A DNA stretch of 40,782 nt from Pseudomonadota bacterium (GTDB lineage: Bacteria; Pseudomonadota; Alphaproteobacteria; Rhizobiales; Hyphomicrobiaceae): the NCBI GenBank assembly GCA_023405815.1, contig JAEXXM010000037.1, positions 1 through 40,782 on the forward strand, given 5' to 3'. Below, piece after piece: positions 8,188 to 15,999 of this stretch. Within the stretch, counting starts at the first letter, position 1; each line of letters starts with the position of its first letter. The notes beneath the pieces were generated by a model that was not told the origin of the DNA, did not search any database, and saw only the letters and a list, made by a program, of their open reading frames with translations. Both the position numbers and the translations under genes were made by a program.

Positions 8188-8958
8188 TCAATTGCTCGCA
8201 GCGGATGCCGGCTCGGATGCGGCGAGCCGCGCCAGGGCCTTCTCGTCGAGAATGGCGATCCACTCGCGTCCTGAGGTGCGGATGGCACCCATGCGCTTCA
8301 AGTTCTTCATCGCCCGGCAGACGGTCTCGATCGCGAGGCCGAGGTAGCTCGCCATATCCGACTGCGGCAGCGCGAGGCGATAGTCGCCGCAGGCCGCGTC
8401 TGCGGGCGGCGCCTCGACCTCTGCCCGCGGCAGCGACAGTATGAGCGCGGCAACGCACTCTGTCGCAGACATGCGCGTGCGCATGCTGGTCTCCTCGTGC
8501 AGGCGCTCGAGCTTGCGCGTCAGCGCCTGGCCGATGACCCGCTGCAGTGCCGTCGAGCGCTCGATGGTTCGCCGGGTGATGCGGCGCAGGATCGTTCGCG
8601 TCATCGTCTCGGCGCGGCAGCCGTAATGGGTGCCGGAGACGACGCCGAGAAGTCCGCCAGGTCCCACCACCTCGATCACCTGCCGCTGTCCGCCATTGAC
8701 CGGGCGGGTCAGAATGACGGCACCGGAGATGACCTGGTAGATCGCGTCGGCCGGATGATGGGCCTCGAACACGGTGTGGCGCGTGGCGTAGATCGCCGTG
8801 CTCGTCGGGCCGGTCAACGGTCCTCGCTGGCGCCGGCCGCTGGCCGCGGCAGGGAGCGCAGACGCGCCATCGACAATGGTAGCGGTGCCGCCGTCGGCCC
8901 CATCGTGTAACCCTTCGTCGCCGGCAGTGCGATCGAGGGCGTTCTCAATTGTCGTCAT
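8188..8958 (-). CDS. Crp/Fnr-family transcription regulator, FixK-like
   Basis: A cyclic-nucleotide-binding-fold sensor domain (about 50-150) is followed by a long dimer helix and a winged helix-turn-helix with LPQSDMASYLGLAIETVCRAMKNL. The recognition helix has E-T-V-C-R where FNR/FixK proteins have E-T-I/V-S-R, so a TTGA-type half-site is expected. The N-terminal Cys cluster of FNR is missing, so it should not bind a 4Fe-4S cluster and resembles FixK. The ATG at 8958 has GGCGAG 8 bases upstream; a TTG at 8973 would add 5 residues. It lies downstream of a DUF2946-like gene on the same strand and next to the cbb3 cluster, a likely target. Confidence 0.9.
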   Translation of the reverse strand: MTTIENALDRTAGDEGLHDGADGGTATIVDGASALPAAASGRRQRGPLTGPTSTAIYATRHTVFEAHHPADAIYQVISGAVILTRPVNGGQRQVIEVVGPGGLLGVVSGTHYGCRAETMTRTILRRITRRTIERSTALQRVIGQALTRKLERLHEETSMRTRMSATECVAALILSLPRAEVEAPPADAACGDYRLALPQSDMASYLGLAIETVCRAMKNLKRMGAIRTSGREWIAILDEKALARLAASEPASAASN

Positions 8959-9031
8959 CGTGCATCTCGCCAAGGGCCCACGTCCGCACTCCGGTGCAGG
9001 GGCGCTGATGGAAGTCAGTGTTTCGGAATGA

Positions 9032-9415
9032 TCAGGCGAGCTGTGACGGAGGCGCGCGCGGTCGTGCTGCGGTCACGTACCGCTGCTCGAAGCGCTTCGC
9101 CTCGTGGGCCGTGCCCAAGCGGGCCGGAGGCAAGGTGCTCGGCGGCGTGAGGCTCAACCCGGCCACAACGAGGCCGGGCGCGGCGGTCAGCAGGCATGCA
9201 TCGCAGACGGCGATTGATCGGCTGTTCGGGGAACGGCCTCTATCCAATCCCGGCGCGCACAGGGGCGGAACGGAACCATCGGGAAGAGCATAAGCCGACA
9301 GATCGGGCGTCGCCTGCCGCACGGGCCGATGCGCGAGCGGCATGAGCAACATCGCGAGCCCATAGAGGGCCGCGATAAATAGCCTCGCATATGGCTGGCG
9401 GCTCGGGCTTCGCAT
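9032..9415 (-). CDS. Small membrane protein, DUF2946-like
   Basis: The predicted protein is 127 aa with one N-terminal hydrophobic segment (LFIAALYGLAMLLMPLA), then YALPDGSVPPLC and a later CDAC. This order (membrane anchor, LPDG..P.LC, C-x2-C) is that of DUF2946 proteins, whose function is not known, and is repeated in the divergent gene at 9724. The pair appear to be paralogues. The Shine-Dalgarno at ATG 9415 is poor. It sits 73 bases upstream of the FixK-like gene and may be co-transcribed with it. Metal, probably copper, handling is a guess from the cysteines and the neighbouring cbb3 and Csp genes. Confidence 0.6.
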   Translation of the reverse strand: MRSPSRQPYARLFIAALYGLAMLLMPLAHRPVRQATPDLSAYALPDGSVPPLCAPGLDRGRSPNSRSIAVCDACLLTAAPGLVVAGLSLTPPSTLPPARLGTAHEAKRFEQRYVTAARPRAPPSQLA

Positions 9416-9723
9416 TCAATCATGCTAGCCAGCAGAATCTTCAATGGTCAATTGCCCTTAGGCGAATGAGCCACCAAGTCGCGGCCGCATTCGCGCTGCC
9501 ATCTCGATGCGAGGATTCGCCCATCATCTCGTTGAAGTGCGAATTGGTTCGAACTCGACCACGTCTTTGCCAAAGAGTCCCAAGTCAACTTGCGTGCGAC
9601 GAATTGTTCTGCGTCGCGATACTGCGCGAATTGCGACGCGCCTTAGCAGAAGCGGCCGAAGTCAACTTTGATGCGACGACTTTGTTCGTTGACGGTTGAG
9701 CCACATCATTGACCTCTGGAGCA
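9416..9723. promoter_or_regulatory. 308-base divergent control region between two DUF2946-like genes
   Basis: No convincing gene lies here; the one plus-strand frame crossing it (from 9391) has no recognisable product. The stretch is poorer in G+C than its flanks. It contains an imperfect direct repeat (AAGTCAACTTGCGTGCGACGA at 9582-9602, again at 9659-9679 with changes), a perfect 7-bp inverted repeat (GCGTCGC 9611-9617 / GCGACGC 9633-9639) and an FNR/FixK-like box at 9696-9709. It probably drives the cco cluster to the right and the FixK-like operon to the left. Confidence 0.55.
9696..9709. promoter_or_regulatory. Candidate FNR/FixK box upstream of the cco cluster
   Basis: TTGAGccacATCAT matches 8 of the 10 conserved bases of the TTGAT-N4-ATCAA consensus. 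It is the best such match I found upstream of ccoN and lies only 14 bases before the DUF2946-like start codon, which is unusually close for an activator site unless the true start or promoter is elsewhere. Confidence 0.4.
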
Positions 9724-10122
9724 ATGAGGTGGGCTCGTAGAAGCAATGCTAGAGGTTTGTTACTGGCGCTCTATGCGCTAGTGGCAATCAGCCTTGTTTT
9801 TGCGCAGCGCTGCCTGCGCCCTGAGCAGCCGATTAACCACATCGACCTCGCTGCGTTCGCGCTCCCCGGCGGAGAGGCTCCGGCGCTGTGTGCTGGCAAG
9901 TCTGACAGCGAAGGCGGCTCGCACGATCGCGGGTGCAAGGTGTGCGAGACGTGCGCCGTCTCGCAGGATTCGCAAGCCGCCAAGTGCGATGACCACCGCC
10001 CCTCTCCGGTCGCCATCCTGGCCGCATCGATGACGATCCCTGGGGATGCGCGGGGTCCAGCGAACGTTCCCGACAACGTGCGCTCGCGCGCCCCGCCTGG
10101 CGCTGTCTCTCTCGTCTCGTAA
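9724..10122 (+). CDS. Small membrane protein, DUF2946-like, first gene before ccoN
   Basis: The 132-aa product has an N-terminal hydrophobic segment (GLLLALYALVAISLVFA), then FALPGGEAPALC and CKVCETC. The pattern closely matches the divergent gene at 9032-9415 and suggests a DUF2946-like, probably metal-related, membrane-anchored periplasmic protein. ATG 9724 has GGAG two bases upstream, a short spacing; a TTG at 9709 is the alternative. It precedes ccoN by 103 bases on the same strand with no terminator seen, so it may be the leading gene of the cco operon. Function unknown. Confidence 0.6.
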   Translation: MRWARRSNARGLLLALYALVAISLVFAQRCLRPEQPINHIDLAAFALPGGEAPALCAGKSDSEGGSHDRGCKVCETCAVSQDSQAAKCDDHRPSPVAILAASMTIPGDARGPANVPDNVRSRAPPGAVSLVS

Positions 10123-10225
10123 AGCGCCCGGCGCTCTCTCCAGGCTGCCGGGTCCGATCGCGCATCGTCCGCCGCCTGTGGCATGCGCTCCTCCTCTTCC
10201 CGCTACCCAGGAGAGCATCCGGCCG

Positions 10226-11713
10226 ATGACTGCCGCTGCCAGCACCATTCCCTACGCGCACGAGAGCCACGGTCAGCAGACGATCGTGGGGTACAACGAG
10301 GACGTCGTGCGCGCGTTCGCGATCGCCACGGTGATCTGGGCGCTCATCGGCCTCGCGGCAGGCGTCTGGGTGGCCCTGCTGCTGGCATTTCCGCATCTCA
10401 ACCTCGGCGAGTTCTTGACGTTCGGGCGGCTGCGCCCGGTGCACACGTCCGCCGTCATCCTCGGCTTCGGCGGCAACGCGCTGCTGGCGACGTCGCTGTA
10501 CGTGGTGCAGCGCACCTGCCGGACGGGGCTGTGGGGCGGGCCGAAGCTCGCGAGCTTCCTCTTCTGGGGCTACAACGCGTTTCTTCTTGCCGCGCTCGTC
10601 AGCTACCCGCTCGGGATGACGCAGTCGCAGGAGTATGCCGAGCCAGAGTGGTTCTTCGACATCTGGCTGACGATCGTCTGGGTCACCTACCTCGGCATCT
10701 TCGTCGGCACGCTCGCCATTCGTCGCGAGCCGCACATCTACGTCGCCAACTGGTTCTTCCTCGCCTTCATCCTCACGGTCTCGGTGCTGCACATCGTCAA
10801 CAACCTGGCGGTGCCGATCTCGATCACGTCGACGAAGAGCTACACGCTCTATGCCGGCGTGCAGAGCGCCATGATCCAGTGGTGGTACGGGCACAACATG
10901 GTGGGCTTCTGGCTCACCGCCGGCTTCATCGGCATGATGTACTACTTCGTGCCGAAGCAGGCCGACCGCCCGATCTACTCCTATCGCCTGTCGATCGTGC
11001 ACTTCTGGGCGCTGGTGTTCCTCTACATCTGGGCCGGCCCGCACCACCTGCACTACACGGCGCTGCCCGACTGGACGCAGACACTCGGCGCGGCGTTCTC
11101 GATCATGCTGTGGATGCCGTCGTGGGGCGGCATGATCAACGGCATCATGACGCTGTCGGGTGCGTGGGGGAAACTGCGCACCGATCCGATCCTGCGCTTT
11201 CTCGTCGTCGCCGTCGCCTTCTACGGCATGTCGACGTTCGAGGGTCCGCTGATGGCGCTGAAGCCGGTCAACGCGCTCTCGCACTACACCGACTGGACCG
11301 TCGGACACGTGCATTCGGGTGCACTCGGCTGGGTGGCGCTGATGGCGTTCGGCTCGCTCTACCACATGGTTCCGAAGCTCTGGAACAGGTCGCTGTGGTC
11401 GATCAAGCTGGTCGAGGTGCACTTCTGGCTCGCCGCCATCGGCATCGTTCTCTACATCACCGCGATGTGGGTGTCGGGCATCACCCAGGGCCTGATGTGG
11501 AAGGCCTACGACGAGTTCGGCTTCCTGCAGTACTCGTTCACCGACAGCGTCGCCATGCTGCACCCCTACTACGTGGTGCGCGCGCTCGGGGGCATCTTCT
11601 TCCTCGCCGGCGGCATCCTGTTCGCCGTCAACATCTTCATGACCATCTACGGCGCTCCCTCGCGCCGCCGGTCGGGTGCTGAGCTCAGCGCCCAGCTCAC
11701 GCCTGCGGAGTGA
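10226..11713 (+). CDS. ccoN: cbb3-type cytochrome c oxidase subunit I
   Basis: Catalytic subunit of the high-affinity cbb3 oxidase, which reduces O2 to water at low oxygen using a haem b and a haem b3-CuB centre in the inner membrane. The 495-aa product has about 12 membrane helices. Visible ligands: His73 (RPVHTSAV, haem b), His223 (YGHNMVGFW, CuB), His273/His274 (AGPHHLHYT, CuB) and His361/His363 (VGHVHSGALGW, haems). ATG 10226 has CAGGAGAG upstream; longer in-frame starts run into the preceding gene and lack family similarity. It is the first of ccoNOQP, and its stop sits 8 bases before ccoO. Confidence 0.98.
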   Translation: MTAAASTIPYAHESHGQQTIVGYNEDVVRAFAIATVIWALIGLAAGVWVALLLAFPHLNLGEFLTFGRLRPVHTSAVILGFGGNALLATSLYVVQRTCRTGLWGGPKLASFLFWGYNAFLLAALVSYPLGMTQSQEYAEPEWFFDIWLTIVWVTYLGIFVGTLAIRREPHIYVANWFFLAFILTVSVLHIVNNLAVPISITSTKSYTLYAGVQSAMIQWWYGHNMVGFWLTAGFIGMMYYFVPKQADRPIYSYRLSIVHFWALVFLYIWAGPHHLHYTALPDWTQTLGAAFSIMLWMPSWGGMINGIMTLSGAWGKLRTDPILRFLVVAVAFYGMSTFEGPLMALKPVNALSHYTDWTVGHVHSGALGWVALMAFGSLYHMVPKLWNRSLWSIKLVEVHFWLAAIGIVLYITAMWVSGITQGLMWKAYDEFGFLQYSFTDSVAMLHPYYVVRALGGIFFLAGGILFAVNIFMTIYGAPSRRRSGAELSAQLTPAE

Positions 11714-11721
11714 GGCACATA

Positions 11722-12447
11722 ATGAATCACGCACTCGTAGAGAAGTCCGCAGCACTGCTGTTCATGCTGACGTTCATCGTCATCTCGATCGGCGGCCTCG
11801 TTCAGATCGTGCCGCTGTTCAAGATCGACACGACGGTGACGCCGGTCGAAGGCATGCGGCCCTATACGCCGCTCGAGCAGCTCGGCCGCAACATCTACAC
11901 GCGCGAGGGCTGCTACACCTGCCATAGCCAGATGATCCGTCCGTTCCGCGACGAGGTCGAGCGCTACGGCCACTACTCGATCCCCGCCGAGAGCATGTAC
12001 GACCATCCGTTCCTGTGGGGCTCGAAGCGCACAGGGCCGGACCTTGCGCGCGTAGGCGGCAAGTATTCGAACGCCTGGCAGCTCGCGCACATGATCGATC
12101 CCCGCAGCGTGGTGCCGGAGTCGATCATGCCGTCCTACGCCTTCCTCAAGGACAAGCCGCTCTATCTCGACGATCTCGACCTGCACCTTGGCGCGCTGCG
12201 GACCGTCGGCGTGCCCTACAGCGAGGAGATGCTGGCGAACGCCAAGGCCGACGTCGAGGCGCAGGCCGGCGGCCAGGGCGAGACGGGCGAGCTTCTGAAG
12301 CGTTACCCGAAGGCCAAGCTCGGCGACTTCGACGGCGATCCCGCCCGCGTCACCGAGATGGATGCGCTCATCGCCTACCTGCAGGTGCTGGGCTCGCTCG
12401 TCGACTTCTCCGAGCCGGACGCCGCCGGCTCGACGCCCGCGAAGTGA
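11722..12447 (+). CDS. ccoO: cbb3-type cytochrome c oxidase subunit II (mono-haem c)
   Basis: Membrane-anchored mono-haem cytochrome c that passes electrons to CcoN. One N-terminal membrane helix (about 10-30) is followed by a periplasmic domain with the haem motif C64-Y-T-C67-H68. The family motif SQMIRPFRDEVERYG follows directly. The length of 241 aa is normal. ATG 11722 is preceded by GTGAGG at 7 bases; a GTG at 11710 overlapping the ccoN stop is an alternative. Tight linkage with ccoN and ccoQ implies one transcript. Confidence 0.98.
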   Translation: MNHALVEKSAALLFMLTFIVISIGGLVQIVPLFKIDTTVTPVEGMRPYTPLEQLGRNIYTREGCYTCHSQMIRPFRDEVERYGHYSIPAESMYDHPFLWGSKRTGPDLARVGGKYSNAWQLAHMIDPRSVVPESIMPSYAFLKDKPLYLDDLDLHLGALRTVGVPYSEEMLANAKADVEAQAGGQGETGELLKRYPKAKLGDFDGDPARVTEMDALIAYLQVLGSLVDFSEPDAAGSTPAK

Positions 12448-12454
12448 GGACACG

Positions 12455-12619
12455 ATGAGCGCCGAGGTTCTGACGCAACATCTCATGGCGATCTGGCCGA
12501 TCGTCGGCATCGGCCTGTTCGGCATGATCGTCTGGGTCGTGCTGCGGCCGGGTGCGAAGGCCGAGTACGAGCGCGACGCGCAAATACCTTTCGATACGAA
12601 GGACGACACGAATGGCTGA
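12455..12619 (+). CDS. ccoQ: cbb3-type oxidase small subunit CcoQ
   Basis: A 54-aa single-helix membrane protein starting MSAEVLTQHL, with the helix IWPIVGIGLFGMIVWVVLRP followed by a charged tail, as in CcoQ/FixQ. In other bacteria it stabilises the CcoP interaction. It starts 7 bases after ccoO and its last codons overlap ccoP by 8 bases, indicating translational coupling. Confidence 0.93.
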   Translation: MSAEVLTQHLMAIWPIVGIGLFGMIVWVVLRPGAKAEYERDAQIPFDTKDDTNG

Positions 12620-13481
12620 GCATCGCTACGACCCCGTCACGGGGCAGTACACGACCGGCCACGAGTGGGACGGCATCGAGGAGCTCTACACGCCGCTGCC
12701 GCGCTGGTGGGTCATCACGCTGCTCATCACCTTCGTCATCGCCATCGTCTATGCGCTGCTCTATCCGGGCTGGCCGACGACGCGCTTCGCATTCGAGGGC
12801 CTGCTCGGATGGACGAGCGCCGGCGAGCTCAAGGCGGAGCAGGATGCCGCGCGCACGGCGCAGGCGCAGTGGCGGGATCAGATCGCGGCCAAGCCGGTGG
12901 CGGAGATCGAGCAGTCCGAAGAGCTGCGCACCTTCGCCATCACCGGCGGGCGCTCGCTGTTCAACCAGAACTGCGCTGCCTGCCACGGCCTCGGCGCCGG
13001 CGGCCAGCAGGGGCAGTTCCCGGCGCTGATCGACGACGACTGGCTGTGGGGCGGCAAGATCGACGACATCTACCAGACCATCGCGCACGGCATCCGCAAC
13101 GAGGATGGCGAGAGCCGCCAGTCGGAAATGCCGCCGTTCGGCGAGATGCTGAGCGCGGACGAAATCGCTGCCGTCGCCGACTACGTGCTGACGCTCTCGG
13201 ACAAGGGTGCGGAGGAGAGCCGCAAGGCGCTGCCGGGTGCTGCGATCTTCGAAGCGAACTGCGCCGGCTGCCACGGTGCGGCGGGTGAAGGCATGCGCGA
13301 GATGGGCGCGCCGCGCCTCGCCGACCAGATCTGGCTCTATGGCGATGCGAAAGAGGCGATCATCCGTCAGGTCACGAAGCCACGCATGGGCTCGATGCCG
13401 GCGTGGAAGCCGCGGCTCGGCGATGACGCGGTGAAGATGCTCGCGGTCTACGTCCACTCGCTCGGCGGCGGAGAGAAGTGA
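12612..13481 (+). CDS. ccoP: cbb3-type cytochrome c oxidase subunit III (di-haem c)
   Basis: Di-haem cytochrome c that accepts electrons from soluble cytochromes. The N-terminus has the family motif GHEWDGIEELYTPLPRWW, then a membrane helix (about 33-52). Two haem c sites follow: C121-A-A-C124-H125 and C217-A-G-C220-H221. MPPFG and MGSMPAW supply the likely axial methionines. The length of 289 aa is usual. The start at ATG 12612 is set by the conserved N-terminus, since a longer frame from 12552 would read through ccoQ. Its stop overlaps the ccoG start (TGATG). Confidence 0.98.
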   Translation: MAEHRYDPVTGQYTTGHEWDGIEELYTPLPRWWVITLLITFVIAIVYALLYPGWPTTRFAFEGLLGWTSAGELKAEQDAARTAQAQWRDQIAAKPVAEIEQSEELRTFAITGGRSLFNQNCAACHGLGAGGQQGQFPALIDDDWLWGGKIDDIYQTIAHGIRNEDGESRQSEMPPFGEMLSADEIAAVADYVLTLSDKGAEESRKALPGAAIFEANCAGCHGAAGEGMREMGAPRLADQIWLYGDAKEAIIRQVTKPRMGSMPAWKPRLGDDAVKMLAVYVHSLGGGEK

Positions 13482-14929
13482 TGCACTCGGAGGCGGTCCT
13501 TCAATCGACGCAACGCAGCGCCCGGCAGGGAGCGCCGCACGCAGCGTCGGGCAAGTTCCGCCTTACCAAGACTGCGCTGACAACCTTCCTCCTCGGGCTC
13601 TACTTCATCACGCCGTGGCTGCGCTGGACGCGCGGCGGCGAAACGGCCCAGGCGGTCATCCTCGATATCCCCGCGCGGCGCTTCTACCTGTTCGGGCTCG
13701 AGTTCTGGCCGCCGGACATGCCGCTGCTCCTGGGGCTGCTGATCTTCTCGGCTGCGGCGCTGTTCTTCGTCACCGCACTCTTCGGGCGCGTCTGGTGCGG
13801 GTTCACGTGCCCGCAGACGGTGTGGACGGACATGTTCTTCGCCATCGACCGCCGCATCGATCAACGCTTCGGGCGTGACAGCGCGACCGGACAGTGGATC
13901 AAATCGGCGCTGCACCTGCTCGTCGCCCTCTTTACCGCCTTCACCTTCGCCGGCCTCTTCAACGACATCACGATGCTCGGGCCGCAGCTTATCGCCGGCG
14001 AGGCGCCAGTGGCGGCGTACGTGACGGTCGGCGTGCTCAGCTTCACCACCTACATGTTCGCCGCGCACACGCGCGAGAACATCTGCCTGCACATGTGCCC
14101 GTGGCCGCGCTTCCAGAGTGCGCTGCTCGATCCCGACAGTCTCGTCGTCACGTACCAGAACTGGCGCGGCGAGCCGCGTGCCCGTGCGCGCGTGCCACTG
14201 CGCCCAGCGCTCGTCGACCTCTTCAGCGAGGGCCCGGCGCCGTCGCGCTCCTACCTCGAGGAGAACGTCGCTTTCCGCGGCGACTGCGTCGATTGCGGCA
14301 AGTGCGTGAGCTCGTGCCCGACGCGGATCGACATCCGCGACGGGTTGCAGCTAGGATGCATCGGCTGCGGCCTGTGCATCGACGCGTGCAACACGGTGAT
14401 GGACCGCATCGGGCGCCCGCACGGCCTCATCAAGATCAGCACGGATGAATCCGCACTGGTGCCTCCGAGCCAGCAGACCGCGCCACGTTTTTTCCGGCTC
14501 AAGCCGCTGCTCTTCGCGTCGGTTATGCTCGTGTCAGGCTCGGCGATGGCCTGGGCGCTCGCGAACCGCAGCAACGTCGACGCCGCCCTCGAGCACCAGC
14601 GGCAGCCGCCGTTCGTGAAGCTCTCCGACGGCAGCATCCGCAATGACTACACGCTGCGCTTTGCCCACCGCGGCGGCGACATCGCCAGCGTGGGCGTCAG
14701 CGTCGAGGGCCTCCCGGGTGCTGCCATCCGGCTGTCGACAAGCGATCTTCCGGAGCCTGCATTCACCTGCCATCGCAAGTCCACGTCGGAGCGCGTGCTG
14801 ATCACGGTGCCGAAGAGCACGGCTCCGCAGGGACGCGTGCCGGTGACGCTGGTGCTGACGGACACCACGACGAACGCGCCGCTCGCCCGCTTCGAGACCT
14901 ACTTCTGGGGTCCGGGAGGCGGGCGATGA
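13481..14929 (+). CDS. ccoG: CcoG/FixG/RdxA, ferredoxin-like membrane protein for cbb3 maturation
   Basis: Polyferredoxin of the inner membrane, shown in other bacteria to act as a Cu(II) reductase supporting cbb3 assembly. The 482-aa product has several membrane helices and the motifs WCGFTCPQTVWTD (about 105-117) and ICLHMCPWPR (about 201-210). Two 4Fe-4S clusters are seen: Cys269/272/275/279 and Cys293/296/299/303. A periplasmic Ig-like C-terminal domain follows. The ATG at 13481 overlaps the ccoP stop; GTG 13478 is nearly equivalent. Its last 4 bases overlap ccoH. Confidence 0.96.
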   Translation: MHSEAVLQSTQRSARQGAPHAASGKFRLTKTALTTFLLGLYFITPWLRWTRGGETAQAVILDIPARRFYLFGLEFWPPDMPLLLGLLIFSAAALFFVTALFGRVWCGFTCPQTVWTDMFFAIDRRIDQRFGRDSATGQWIKSALHLLVALFTAFTFAGLFNDITMLGPQLIAGEAPVAAYVTVGVLSFTTYMFAAHTRENICLHMCPWPRFQSALLDPDSLVVTYQNWRGEPRARARVPLRPALVDLFSEGPAPSRSYLEENVAFRGDCVDCGKCVSSCPTRIDIRDGLQLGCIGCGLCIDACNTVMDRIGRPHGLIKISTDESALVPPSQQTAPRFFRLKPLLFASVMLVSGSAMAWALANRSNVDAALEHQRQPPFVKLSDGSIRNDYTLRFAHRGGDIASVGVSVEGLPGAAIRLSTSDLPEPAFTCHRKSTSERVLITVPKSTAPQGRVPVTLVLTDTTTNAPLARFETYFWGPGGGR

Positions 14930-15420
14930 TTGGCTCGCTCACCTACCTCTTCCGCAACGACCGCTGGATACCGGCCTCGTTCGTCGCCTTCTTCATCTTC
15001 CTCACCGGCGTCGAGATCGTCCTCATCACGCTATCGGTGAAGAGCTTCACCGGCCTCTCGGAAGCCGATCCTTACCGGCGCGGGCTTGCCTACAACGAGG
15101 CGATCGCAGCGCGGCAGAAGGATCGCGATCTCGGCTGGCGCATAGCGGTGGAGTTCGAGCCGGCAGGTGATCTGAGAGGCGTGGTGAAGGTCGCCGCGCG
15201 CGATGCGACCGGAGCCGAGCTCGGCGGCGTGCGCATCAAAGGTACGGCTGAGCAGGGCGGCAAAACGCCGGTTCCGATTGCATTCGGCGGCCTTGAAAGC
15301 GGCAGTGCCGAAGGCACGCTTTCGGTCGATGCGCCCGGGCGCTGGTTCTTGCGCATCCAGATCGAAGGTGACGGGGCGAGCATCGAGCGCAAGCGCGAGA
15401 TTTTCGTCGAGCCGAAGTGA
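14926..15420 (+). CDS. ccoH: CcoH/FixH, cbb3 oxidase assembly protein
   Basis: The 164-aa product has one N-terminal membrane helix (ASFVAFFIFLTGVEIVLIT) and a periplasmic domain with the family motif DPYRRGLAYNEAIAAR, typical of FixH. CcoH is required for stable assembly of cbb3 in organisms where it has been studied. It overlaps ccoG by 4 bases (ATGA), so it is translationally coupled. The next gene is ccoS only 15 bases away, leaving no room for ccoI. Confidence 0.93.
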   Translation: MIGSLTYLFRNDRWIPASFVAFFIFLTGVEIVLITLSVKSFTGLSEADPYRRGLAYNEAIAARQKDRDLGWRIAVEFEPAGDLRGVVKVAARDATGAELGGVRIKGTAEQGGKTPVPIAFGGLESGSAEGTLSVDAPGRWFLRIQIEGDGASIERKREIFVEPK

Positions 15421-15435
15421 AGAGCGGGTCAAGCC

Positions 15436-15606
15436 ATGGACAGCCTCCTTCTCCTGATCCCGATCGCCCTCGCCCTCGGCGGCTTCTATCTCGTGGCCTT
15501 CCTGTGGACGCTGCGCAACGGCCAATACGACGACCTCGACGGCGCAGCCGCCCGCATCCTTTTCGACGACGAGCCCTTGGAGACTGAGACAAATGAGCGA
15601 CGCTAA
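15436..15606 (+). CDS. ccoS: CcoS, small cbb3 oxidase assembly protein
   Basis: A 56-aa protein beginning MDSLLLLIPIALALGGFYLV and continuing WTLRNGQYDDLDGAAARIL. The membrane helix followed by a G-Q-Y-D-D-L-[DE]-[GT] stretch is the CcoS/FixS signature. CcoS is needed for cofactor insertion into cbb3. In most genomes it follows ccoI; here it follows ccoH directly. It overlaps the next gene by 14 bases. Confidence 0.95.
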   Translation: MDSLLLLIPIALALGGFYLVAFLWTLRNGQYDDLDGAAARILFDDEPLETETNERR

Positions 15607-15967
15607 GTCTGCCGCCCACGAGGAAACGCCCCAGCGCAAGCGCGCGCGCATGACGCTGGCGATCATGAACTCGGCCATGGCCGGCGTGATCGGCGCGCTG
15701 ACGCTCGGGCCCTGGGTCGCGGTGCTCGGCGCCCTGGCGATGGCCGCCCTGCCCTACGCGCCCGTGCTTTGGCGCGTCATCCCCGAATGGGCACAGGCAA
15801 ACATCATCACGGCCATAACCGCGCTTTTCCTCCTGTGCGCGGTCCTCGGCACGATCATCTGGGGCCTCTCGTTCGCCTTCTATATCGCCCTGGCGCTGGT
15901 CCCCATCATGCTCGGACTGATCCCGGCGATCGCGCTCAGCAGCCCGCCGCTCAGCGACCTCGACTAG
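15593..15967 (+). CDS. Unrecognised three-helix membrane protein
   Basis: I do not recognise this 124-aa protein. It has a charged N-terminus (about 20 residues, Lys/Arg-rich) and three or four hydrophobic segments (about 21-43, 44-62, 68-90, 93-118). No cysteine pair or histidine cluster suggestive of metal transport is visible. ATG 15593 lies inside the end of ccoS and has GGAG about 11 bases upstream, so it is probably co-translated with ccoS. Its position between ccoS and a SafE-like gene suggests a link to oxidase assembly, but that is inference from context only. Confidence 0.75.
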   Translation: MSDAKSAAHEETPQRKRARMTLAIMNSAMAGVIGALTLGPWVAVLGALAMAALPYAPVLWRVIPEWAQANIITAITALFLLCAVLGTIIWGLSFAFYIALALVPIMLGLIPAIALSSPPLSDLD

Positions 15968-15999
15968 ACGCGCGAGCAAATAACGGCTAACGCCGACGC

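Noticed and set aside
9420..9460. TTGACCATTGAA near the start of the leftward DUF2946-like gene as a FixK box
   Set aside because: The half-sites are not in the TTGA-N6-TCAA arrangement.
9391..9699. Plus-strand frame of 102 codons across the divergent region before ccoN
   Set aside because: No ribosome site, no recognisable protein, and it overlaps the start of the opposing DUF2946-like gene and the repeats.
9833..11755. Minus-strand open frame of 640 codons
   Set aside because: Antisense to ccoN; rich in Arg/Asp/His with no family resemblance.
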